Source of the DNA: Amoebophrya sp. A120
Lineage: Eukaryota; Sar; Dinophyceae; Syndiniales; Amoebophryaceae
Assembly (NCBI GenBank): GCA_905178155.1
Contig: CAJINV010000006.1
Location: 4,754,921-4,818,920, forward strand
Length of the DNA stretch: 64,000 nt
Direction: 5' to 3'
Shown: in pieces, positions 23,430-33,629 of the stretch
How the letters are laid out: the number at the start of each line of letters is the position of its first letter
Numbering within the stretch: the first letter of the stretch is position 1
Translations under genes and position numbers: made by a program
Notes under the pieces: model-generated
The model's database searches: none
What the model was told of the DNA's origin: nothing
The model's input: only the letters and a program-made list of their open reading frames with translations

Positions 23430-25376
23430 TTTCCCTAAATCCTATAACCCCAAGAACCTCTCAACAACGAACACCAGGCTCTCCGCGGCGCACGAAGCAG
23501 AGGAGCGGGAGGCCATCGAGGCCGCGCTGTCCTTCCGGGACCCGATCCTGCAGTTTCACAAAATCAGCATCGACATCTACGACGAGGACAACCACGGTGA
23601 CCACGATTTCCTGGGCGAGGTCGAGCTAAACCTCGACGACATCGGCACCGGTCCGTGGAAGCAGGAGAAACACGGCGCCGCAAGTGGCCGGTACTGGAAG
23701 TCCATTACCATGGATTTGATGCCGAATGAATACAAGATTGTCGGGACAAAGCGAAAAGTCATTGTTGGGCAGATTGACCTGCAGATTTCCTGGGAGCCGG
23801 TGAAACCCGCGGACAAACTTGACCCCGAACTCCCGTCAGAAGCGATCTCTACCCCGAGCAAGAGACGCGCAGAGCCCTGGGTCTACAACGGGGAAAAATT
23901 GTACCCCGGGACGCTGTTTTTGAAAGTGATCAGGGCAAGAGGGGTGAGAAATGCCGACGCCACGATGTTCCAAACCTTATGCCCAGGATTACATTTATGG
24001 ATGTGTCAGGATCGAAATCGACAAAATCGAAAAATTTGTGATGCATAAAATGTAGGGCACTGGAGGCCTGTATTGGTGAGCAGGCAGATGAGACCGATTG
24101 TAAGCCTGTTTAGGGGTATGCAATGTGCTGCCAGAGTAGCATGACAGCAGCAGGCTCCTTTGCCCAAACAGCATGACAAACTGGATTTGAGTGCTCCCCA
24201 AATGTGTCATGCGCCACTTACAAACTGAGGCGTCAACTGGTATCGATTTTATGCATCACAAATTTTTCGACTTTGTCAATTTCGATCCTGACACCCCCAT
24301 AACATTCCCAAATGTCCCTCGGCGGTGGGTCCGACCCGTATGCGCGGGTGACGTATTGGCCGTTCCTCCCCTCGAAGCAGGGCATCATCGAGGAGATGAC
24401 GGTGAAAACGAAAACCATCCAAGACACAACCGACCCGGTGTGGGACGCGGAGTTTCAGTTGCAGTACAACTGGGACCCAGAACTGCTGATCGAGGACCAA
24501 GAAATGCAGGAAGGGGGTTCGGACACCGGATCCGGCCCTCAGATGGCCAGCACCCGGGTGTCCGGACAATTAGCGGACCCGAATGCGAACCCGATCGACA
24601 GGCTGGGCTCCATGATCGCGGCCGACGGCATGCTGATTGGGGAACTGACAAAACGGTCCATGGACGAAATCGAAGAATTGTTCCGGGATGTGATGCAAGA
24701 TTTCTTACACCACCTGGGCATCGGAACAAACGGTGGGCACGGGCCAACTGGAGGTCACCACCATGGCGGCGCTGGTGGTGGTGGGGGAGTCAATAACGCA
24801 ATAACGTCCTCGGGCGCAGCCGGTACTGCTACAGCCGGAACAGGACCGGGCAGTGCAGCAGCCGGCGCTCCAGGAACTAATGCTGCTGGAACATCTTCAA
24901 ACGGCGCAGCAAATACAACAGGATCTACAGCACTCGCCGGAGCTAATGCAATAACAGCAGCGAATAACGCTCCTGGTGCTGCAGGAATTATGCTGAACAA
25001 CGGAATTAATAACAATGCGATGTCCAACGAGTCCCTCCAATCCGAAGTGCACTCTCTCCGGAAGGAGGTGAGACAATACAAGACGGATCTGCAGAAGATT
25101 ACGCAGAGCCTCCAGGATTTGGTAGACGTGGTCAGAAGTAACAACGGATCAACTTCCGTGACTGGCAATATCAATCCGGGTAGCAACTATCCCATCGGAA
25201 TGAGCAACGGCGTCCCTGGTGGTCCAGGAACATCAACATCAGCAGGAACCAATTTCGGAATGGGAGGTGGTCCGTCAGGTTTGAACACAAGTAACTTCAA
25301 CAACCCAACAGGGGGCAATGGACAGAATGCGCAACAAAACCAGCCGTTTTACGCGGCGGGAATGGGGCTGGGCTGA
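23430..25376 (+). CDS. C2-domain protein with Asn/Gly/Ala-rich tail (5' end unresolved)
   Basis: Exons about 23430-23995 and 24307-25376. The first exon carries the second half of a C2-like domain (ISIDIYDEDNHGDHDFLGEVELNLDDI). After a linker a second C2 domain starts (GTLFLKVIRARGV) and continues past the intron as GGGSDPYARVTYWPF and TTDPVWDAEFQLQYN. Paired Asp residues suggest Ca2+-dependent lipid binding. The tail is Gly/Ala/Asn low complexity with a short coiled coil (SLQSEVHSLRKEVRQYKTDL). No ATG fits the start. The missing first half of C2-1 may lie in an exon I cannot see between 23262 and 23430. It sits 170-190 bp downstream of the K+ channel on the same strand. A joined channel-C2 transcript is possible but not supported by a splice junction. 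Confidence 0.75.
23996..24301. mobile_element. introner, family E, inside the second C2 domain
   Basis: Starts TATGGATGTGTCAGGATCG and ends TCGATCCTGACACCCCCATA. Duplication ACATT is exact at 23991-23995 and 24302-24306. The same family occurs at 32691-32931. Confidence 0.94.
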
Positions 25377-28300
25377 CGAGGATTTGTTTTCTCTTTGAGT
25401 TTTCTCGGTGAGAACAAAGACTCTTCTCTTTGATCCCTAAACTTATTAATTCAGGATACTTATAGCTAGCAAGAGCGATTCACTATCATACAGCTCTAGC
25501 TCAACATCAGTGTGTAGATTTCTTTTTGTGTGTAGACTTAGAAATGACGAAGATGCAGGAGGACATGGCTTGTGTAAAAGGCCTCCCTTGCACTGTGCAA
25601 ATGCTCCTCTCTTTGCCTTTCTACATCACCATCTGTACATTACTAGTAGTTCTTCGCTTTTTACAAGCTTTTGCTTTACCCCACGAATTCGCTTTCTGCG
25701 GTCGTGTGTCTATTGTTTCTCATAGTTTCCATATTTTTTAAACGTACACGACCCCTTCAGTTCCACCAAGTCATACAATAGCCTCAGAATGCTCACATGT
25801 GCTTACCTACATGTTGACCTGCGCATGCGAAGCTCGTTGCTTATTTTCTAACCCCCAAACCCCAGCTTTCGTCACGTAAAACATTCTTTATTTTTTTCTC
25901 GTTTTCGGCACATGGCGTCGCTCTCTGCCCTTACACTCTCAAGAGTAGATCTCAACTACGTCGCGCAAGATTAAGGCGCAATACTGCATTCAGCATGATA
26001 CTAGGTCGGTGAAAATGCATTATTGCCGTGGTCCTCTTAAAAGTGTATTGCGCAGTAGAAGTGTCGTGAGCGCAGTAAATGCGCCCATGAAAGACGAGAA
26101 AAGCCGCACGAACAACATGTCCTCTGATTTCGCGATCTGAACAAGAAGGCGGCCTCTGCAGTTGCAGAGGGCGAGAACTAGTATTTTGATCTCGAAGTAG
26201 AAGATTTGCGAAAACAAGGACAGGATAAAGTACAAAACCAAAAGCTTCACGTGATGAAAAATCTGAATCGACAAAAAGCCCTTGCTCATGAACATTAACA
26301 TGCACTACTCCAGAGTTTTGCCAACGACAAACTTCATCCCGCAAAGATGGAAACCACATCAAAGAGCGCAGCGCTGCATTTTTTTAGTATAGCCCAGCGC
26401 GCCCTTCCTATCATTTTCATTTTCTGTTCCGTATTGTCATTGATGTACTTGCTGCGTGTTTTACATCACTGTGCGAGATTGACCGTATTACCTGGTGGGG
26501 AAGGAGAGCGAGAGGAGGTAAGCGCAAAAAATCGGGTGGAAGGCCCAGATGCTTGATATTATAAACGCGAGCGAGCCGAAATCGAAAACGAGAAAAAACA
26601 CGAGTGAAGGCCCTTACAGGAGGCCCTGAAGATGAGGCCCGCCATAACAGAGATCTTCTCTCGTGTGGCGTGTTGCCGGAAAGTGGTTCTCCTGCGTGGT
26701 GCAACTCTGCCTGTGCGCGAGGAGTGTGAGTAGGCTAATTTGCATTGAAGAGCATTTTGTAGCCCCTCTATTTCGAGTTGGAGAGTTGTGCACCAATAAG
26801 GAGGCGAGGACTCCTCCTTGGCGTCTCGGGTCACAAGAACAGACGCAGAGGATGTGGTAGCCGGATGCTGCGAGAGCAATATCGAGGCTAGCTGGTCCGC
26901 GGCGTCGCCTGTCTTCGTTGAGGCCCACCGGTGTGCATGGGCGCGGCGAAATGGCTCGGGGCCGGGGGCGGTTGGCCGCCTTCAACCTGTGGCCGGCCGA
27001 TTAGTGGCGGAACGGGAGAGCCCCCACTTTGTGGCGAGACAACCGCTGGCGTAGCGAGAAGATGCCAGGTGTTCACGAGCTCCACATCGCCGCAGCGCCG
27101 GCGCCTGTTCCCGAGCGAGCCAGTGGCCCCGCCAGCGTGGGCAGGCTTCCTCTTTGGCGCGCGTTGTTCTCGCCGCCGCCCCTGGCTCCCGCCCCCGCGC
27201 AACCCTAGCCTGCGCGCCCCCGTCCCCCTACGGGGGCAGCAGGTTGGGCCATCGCCTCGCGGGGCCGGCCCGGCCTTCGCTTTATTTTGTTAGTTTTCGG
27301 CGGCGGGCGCGAGATTTTGCCCCTCTGTGCCCCTCTGCTGCCTGTTAAGGCCGTGAAAGTAAGAAGGAGCAGGCACAGGCCCGGGCGAGCCGCCTGCGCA
27401 GGGATGTTGGTTGGGGCCCTTGTATCATCCGCATCCGCCGGGCGCCTTGCTTTCCAATGTCGCGCGCGGCTAGTCGGCTCGGGTGGATAATTGCTGCTCC
27501 CAATGGCAGAGCGTTACGTCGCAAAAAATTAATTATGCGAACAGAATCTGAGTCCATGCCAGGTCCTTGAGCATGTTCGTTCCCGAGCTCTTTGCATTGA
27601 TTCATGGCCATGGGCGTGAGCCATCCATCGATCTGTTCATGGGCCATTCATTATCATCCCGGATGGGGCGACATTGTTCTGATCCGATTCCGATCAGAAT
27701 ATATTTTGAATTTCGTCTGCCCGGCTTCCGGTGATCATTTTTGCTTCTCTTCATCTTCTCTTTCTCATTGGGAGAATTGTCATCATGTTATATCCACATC
27801 TTTATCTTCTCATTTATCTCCTCATGTTTGCTCATCATCCGAAAATAGAAAGATCTCATATTTCCTCGATAATATCTGTATTGTAGGGAAGGATCCATCA
27901 TGAATGAATATCGAAAGATTGCTCGTCTATAAATGATTTGCAAAAAGTGACTCAATTTCAGATTCAAAATAGGATTTACAATTTTTTTTCCGATTATGTA
28001 TCTCATATCATTCCATAGATAGGATCTGGATCGATGCAGAATGAATATGAATACAAATCTAAGAAAAAAATGAAAATTTTTCAAAAAAATGGGGTGAGGT
28101 AATTTATTATATCATGTTGATTAAAAAGATTCTATGAATCTACTCTTTTTGTATTTCCAAAGAAAAACAAGAATTCTCTTTTCTTTCTTTCTGGTCATGT
28201 CTGGGTATGATTTAAATTTGTCATAGGGTCGGTTCGAGATTGTCCTTTTTCTTTTCCTCATCAATTATAATTCCTTCTCTCTCAAAAATAAGATAATGAT

Positions 28301-30594
28301 AAAATTCTAATAATGATATGAAGATAATCCGAATAGAAATTGAAATCATATTTGAGTTTGGTCCCGCCCTTGTAGGGAAGGGAGCCCATGTGTTCGGAGC
28401 ACAAAAGTGCTTGGTCTGTCTTTAGGACCCAGCAGATGCCAGGACCGACTGGCAACGCGCTCAGAGTGAGACAATGTATCCGCCTCAGCTACGCGAGGCC
28501 TGTGGAGTATCTGGCCTAGTTCGGTCCGTGGAACGCTCGCCGCAGCAGGTCTAGCTCGCAGTTAGACCATCGTGCGCCGCCTTCAGCGTCTAAAAACATT
28601 GCCCACGCCCCTGTAGCCTCCCCTGTGGCATGCCCGTCGCATCCGATCGGCTGTGTGTGCAGCCCCGGAGCATACGACAACGGGACGCCAATACAGGGCC
28701 ACGCAGCGAGCGCGCAAAGATGTGCGAGACACGAAGGCCCGCGACTGCCATGCGCGCGCCTCCCTGCCACCTAGCAAGCACCTGAAAGCCATGGGCCCGC
28801 GTCCGAAGGATTGGGTTGCGCCCCCCATCGCTCTTACTTACGCGCGTTGACGCATGCAATGCCCTCGCAGGGCTGGTCCCTGCGCCTTTCCCGTGTGTCC
28901 GCGTCTGCCCTCCGGGTTGCTGCCGTAGAGGTTGCCCTGGCATCGGGGGGCCTGCTCGTAGTAGATTCCCCCCCTCCTCTCTCTATCTGTGGAGAGATGG
29001 AGCAGTAGCATCCGCTAGAATACAGGATGCACGATGAACGCGGCACAAGGCCTGTAGCCCGCCGCCGACGTTGAAAGATCTCAGCCGGCCGATGGCTCGC
29101 AAATTTGCCGCCTAAAAGATTTCCGATTTTTTTCTAATATTGTGGGCCCCACATTGTTCCGGCTTGGCGCCCCCCTTGCTTCTTTTCGTCGTGGCCCCGC
29201 GAGTCCTTGGCCCCAAGGGTTCTGGTGGTAGTCCGGGCAAGGGTTTTTCGCCGATAGTTTTTGCAGGTTTTGGAAACTGGGGCGGTGGGGATTTGTGTTT
29301 TTGGAATTGTTTGGCGAAGATTGCCCGGCCCGGGGTCTGCAGGGCCCGTGGCGCATCGTTTCCCGGGTCGTTCAAGTTTTGCGCCCCTGCGATTTTTGTG
29401 CCCCAGAAGGAAGGCAGCGCGATTGTTTTCCATTTGTCTCGGGCCACATATTAATGGTTGGCCCCGGCCCGCCCGGCCGAGGTTCATGAGGGGCGCAGAA
29501 GTGGGGCGGGGGGGGGTCTAATTTGGGGTCTAATTTCGCTTCTAATTTGTTTCTAATTCCAGCATAGGGAATGTGGAAGGAATTGCAATGAAAAAAATTA
29601 GCCGCGACTTAGCCAGGAATTTAGGCGCGAAGTTAGTCGCCTGCCTTAGCATCGATTTAGGCAAGGAATTAGCCGGAGGCAAGAGGCGCCCCGCCCGTTC
29701 TGTTTCCGGCTAGGCGGTTGTTGTTGATCATTTCGTCGGGCGGCTTCCCGGTTTTTTCTGTGGGTGAATTGCCGCCCCCCATAATCTTGCACATCGCGCC
29801 GCCCCTCCCCTCGGGGCCGCCTCCCTTCTGGGCCATTTTCTCTCTGGATGGGAAGGGCCCAAGGGTGTTCGGTATTTGGCCGCGAAGTTCCTGGCCCCGC
29901 TCGTTTTTGGTGTCCCGCCTCACATGATTTCTGTTCGGTGGCCTTCGGGTTGGGTGTTGTCTTTGGCGGCATTGCCGCCACTTTCTTTTTCTTGTTTTCC
30001 TTCGCAACATTAGAAAAAACATAGCAAGTTTTAAGCCTTGGAGAATGCCCGGGGCCGGCTGCCTGAAAGATCGTGGCAAAATCAATCAACACGACGCTCG
30101 TAGCGAAGACGCATTGATGCGGCCATCAGGAGCATGGATATAGAGCCCGCCGGTGCGTTCTAAGTCTGTCGCCCCCCCAGCAAAGGGCGGCCCAGGCACC
30201 TCCAGGATCCTTGTTCACCTCTTGTGGTGTTCGTCCACATTCGTCATGAATGCAGAGGGTTCCTTCACACCCTTGCTCGCCCATACTACGTTGGGTGGAT
30301 CGCTTTCCGAGAGACAGGGTCAAATTTAGAGCAGCACAAACCTCTCGCAGAACCGCGTGGAGCATGTATGTATGTATATTTGAGTTTGATATCCATCTGA
30401 GAACTCCCTTGAGATAATCTTTTTCTTGTTTCTTTCTGATCATGTCTGTGCTTGATAGATTCAAATAAAAAAAGAATTTCATCGGAGATCCGATCCGAGA
30501 TTATCCAATATTTTTTTTCAATATCCATCATCAAATTCTTTTCTCTTCAATGGAAGAAGATCGAGATATCAATCTCTGGAATTTGAAATTTCTC

Positions 30595-30614
30595 GGTTTA
30601 GGGTTTAGGGTTTT
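30595..30614 (+). repeat. telomere-like TTTAGGG repeats
   Basis: Two and a half copies of TTTAGGG, the telomere repeat of plants and many alveolates. An interstitial remnant. Confidence 0.7.
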
Positions 30615-30732
30615 CAAAGGCCATATCTATTTCTACACCAATAGGCTAAAGATATCGATGACAGGACAAGAGAGATCTTCATGAAGGATTTCTTCAGGGC
30701 CTTGAACATTTGACGCCATGCCCAGGCACGAC

Positions 30733-30772
<40 letters not shown>

Positions 30773-30775
30773 AAT
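30733..30775 (+). repeat. (GAAA)n microsatellite
   Basis: About ten tandem GAAA units in an AT-rich block. Confidence 0.95.
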
Positions 30776-31629
30776 TTCTCATAATTTTTTCTTTCTTGTT
30801 TCTTAGAATGATTCTCAGAATAATTTTGAATTCATCTCATCATCTTGATATTCATATCATTCTCGAAGGAAACATTCCAAATTCAAGATTTCTCATTCAT
30901 TTTTTTTTATTCTTCCTCTCCGATCTTCATTCCTACCAACAATTTCGCCAGATTGATTATTCCTATAAAATAAAACACAATCTACAAATGATACATCCGA
31001 ATCTAGATAATGAAAAACACCAAAGAAAACATAATAAGAAAACAGATTCATTGAGGATAATTTGAAGATACAAAGATATTACGAAGATCGACAAGATAAT
31101 GCTAAAAATTTTAACGATTTTCATCCATCCAAGACAATGGAAAAATATCTCTCTCCACCATCCAAAAGAAAAATTTTTCCTCATGAAAATTCTTGATTTT
31201 TTCGAGAGGAAACGATGATGATGATAATTCGATGAAATTCCAGGATTTCCTGGAATCGGAGTCAGGATTTCAATTTCATGAGGTCTAGGAGTGAAATCTT
31301 TCAAAAATTTGGATTTATCATTATTCGAATGAACCTCCAGATAATTCCAATTATCACCTGAAGCTGAACACATCAGATGGATGAGATTAAGATGAATCTT
31401 AGATCGATTGATCCATTCCGAATCCTCTTTCTTCCGATAAAATTCATAGACATGGGTGGTGAAAATGGCGAGCACCTCGAGAACCCCAGTAGTGATTATC
31501 GACATTGGAATTGGAACATGTTCCCGGTCGAGGAGTCAACGAAATCCACAATAGACGAGTGCTAGAAATGCTTCCACCTTGTAGAGGATCGCACCCCGAG
31601 GAGTATTTGTTTTTCTTTATTTTTTCTTC

Positions 31630-31960
31630 ATCAATGACAAAGCCGGGCCCATGGGCCCTCCCCCGTTGGTTGCGTGGGCGCGACCTTCCAGCCCGGCGAG
31701 ACTCATGCCGCCACACGTGCCAACACGCAGACAACCTACCCATGGCGGCGGCGCGATACATAGAGGGCCGCGCGCCACATAACGACGACGGAGGAGCGAG
31801 CCAACCTGGGGGCGGCCTCGCGCGGGGCCAAAAAATAGGTAGCAAGCGCAGGCAGGCTGGCACCCGGCCGCGGGGCGCCGCGCTTGGGTCGGGCGGGGGG
31901 TTGATACGCCACAAGTCGCGGCGCGTAACACACTAGCCGGGCAGTGCCACGCCTGGGCTC
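31630..31960. repeat. GC-rich dispersed repeat, copy 1
   Basis: Aligns by eye with 37795-38110. Shared order: ACAAAG-CGGGCCC, GCGGAC/GGGCGCGACC, then ACACGTGCCAACACGCAG, then GGGGCCAA and GCAAGCGC. On the minus strand both give a similar ACWHVWR peptide followed by GP-FVI. Diverged, possibly an old mobile element. Confidence 0.55.
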
Positions 31961-32583
31961 CAGAGGGGGGGCCCCGGGGAGACAGCGACCCTGTCCCCAA
32001 GGGGCCGCCGCGAGCGCAGACGCGCATCCAGCTAGCACACACAGAGGCGGCCGCGCCCGCCCGGCGCGCACGCAGCGCCGGCGCAGGTATGCCCAAGGAA
32101 CCAGGCGGGGCCGCAGTTTTGCAGCCAGCGCGTGCCGGCCCGATCGGTTGCGCAGCGTTGCCAACATCTTGGCGCCCCCCCGGTCTCGGGATCGCTCGGC
32201 GTTGGCCACGTTTGCATTTCGCACCTGGATACATCCAGCCACCACCTGGCCGAGTGCGGGGCGCTTCCTGGTTGGTTTGGGGCACTGTCGCGGCCGTCGG
32301 CAATGCGGGAAATTTTGAAGCGTTCGGATGCTTGCGCCTCCAGACTCCTCTCGTTAAAGCGTTGCCACCATCTCCAGGACGAAACATATTTGCAGTGCAT
32401 AGTCTGAATCTGTTGCATTGGATTGTCCACCTCTTGCTGATATTACGATTCGAAGATTATCTATGATTCGCTCATGATTAGCATTGATGTTTCCGAATGT
32501 TTTTACCTGCCTCTCACTCACTCTCCAACTTTTGGTTAGGCGACATACACATATCTGCTGGAAAGCAACGCCGACGCTGTGAC

Positions 32584-33000
32584 TCAATGTAGAACAACAA
32601 CACTGCGGAAGATTGAGCTTGAATTTCGAGGCGGAGTATCTGTTTTTGTTTTTCTTTTTTCCTTCAATGACATATTGTACAGGGTAAGGATATGGGTGTG
32701 TCAGGATCGAAATTCTCAAAGTTGAAAAAAAAATCCGGGGGCCCCTGAAGAGGTGCCGGGATTTTGCGTTTCAACTCTGACACATTCGCCCCCCCTCCGA
32801 GCTAGCCACCACGCTATGCTGGAATGTGTCAGAGTTGAAGGGGGTCCCGGAGGGGGTGCCCTGAAGGCCCCCGCCAAGGACTGCCAGAATTTTTTTTCAA
32901 CTTTGACGATTTCAATCCTGACACTGCCATAAAGGATCTCATCGTCATCTCTCGGATTTATCTCCGGCTTTTCTTCATATGTATCCGCTCTCGATCTCAT
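32584..33000 (-). CDS. small basic hypothetical protein, 56 aa, two exons
   Basis: Exons 33000-32932 and 32685-32584 (69 + 102 = 171 nt), minus strand. The start MRSRADTYEEKPEINPRDDD is acidic, and the second exon is Lys/Thr-rich and ends RSVVVLH. An exact 5-bp duplication and frame continuity across the introner argue that it is real despite its size. It could also be a fragment of a longer gene whose 5' exons I do not see. Confidence 0.6.
32691..32931. mobile_element. introner, family E, with a second internal hairpin
   Basis: Starts TATGGGTGTGTCAGGATCG and ends ATCCTGACACTGCCATA. Duplication AAGGA is exact at 32686-32690 and 32932-32936. The centre has a further inverted pair, TTTCAACTCTGACACATTC with GAATGTGTCAGAGTTGAA. 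Confidence 0.93.
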
Positions 33001-33629
33001 CTGGTGCTGTGACTGATTTGTATTTCATCTACGTGCCAGATGACCCCGGACGCGAAAGGCGTTGCTGCCGCCCCTCTATCAAACCTCGCACGGCCGGTAG
33101 CATTTTGATTTTGTTTGCGTCTGTCCAGCTGCCTGTGCCTACATACTGTGCTTCTCAATCTTACTGGTACACACGTGGTGAAACTGAAAACTTCGCGCTG
33201 AAATAGCATCGGTGCGCTTCGTATCGTAGAACTCTATCAAGGTATTGGTTGAAGTAAAAATCTTAATCTTAGCACGAAAGAACAAAGCTAATCAAGGTCG
33301 GCTGCTGGTGTGGTAAGAAGTTTAATTTTGTTTTGAGCCTTGTGATAATTGAACTGCGAAACGTTCGATTTCCATTCTGTATTGACTCATTTACTTTTCA
33401 GATGCAATGCAATCTAGTAAGTATTGTGAACCGTTGTAAAACTAAAACTCAATCTCTGCTGTTAACTTAAAGACGTGACAATGACAACATCACTTGTGAT
33501 GAGGTGTAGCCGCTGAAAGCTCTGATGCAATAGGCTCTTCAATGGCGAGTTTGATATTGAAGCAAGACAAAGAAACTATCAGAGCTGAAATTTTCACTGG
33601 CCGGCGTGTCGCCACAATGTGTCGCTCGC

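Larger units (their letters stand above)
25377..32583. other. gene-poor mosaic of GC-rich and AT-rich blocks
   Basis: GC-rich blocks near 26.4-27.5, 28.4-29.5 and 31.6-32.4 kb alternate with AT-rich blocks near 27.5-28.4 and 30.2-31.6 kb. No introner is present. Long frames in the GC-rich blocks are open on several frames at once and rich in Arg/Ala/Gly/Pro, typical of chance. A 180-codon minus frame at 30963-31505 in the AT-rich block has hydrophobic segments but no recognisable family. The zone 29520-29690 has degenerate TCTAATTT and TTAG-rich repeats. Confidence 0.55.

Noticed and set aside
23259-23460. Splicing of the K+ channel directly to the C2 exons
   Set aside because: Tested the visible GT and AG sites. 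None joins the two frames in phase, and the channel exons already total a whole number of codons with a stop.
26888-32387. Long overlapping frames in the GC-rich blocks
   Set aside because: Open in several frames on both strands and Arg/Ala/Pro/Gly-dominated, as expected from stop-codon scarcity in GC-rich DNA.
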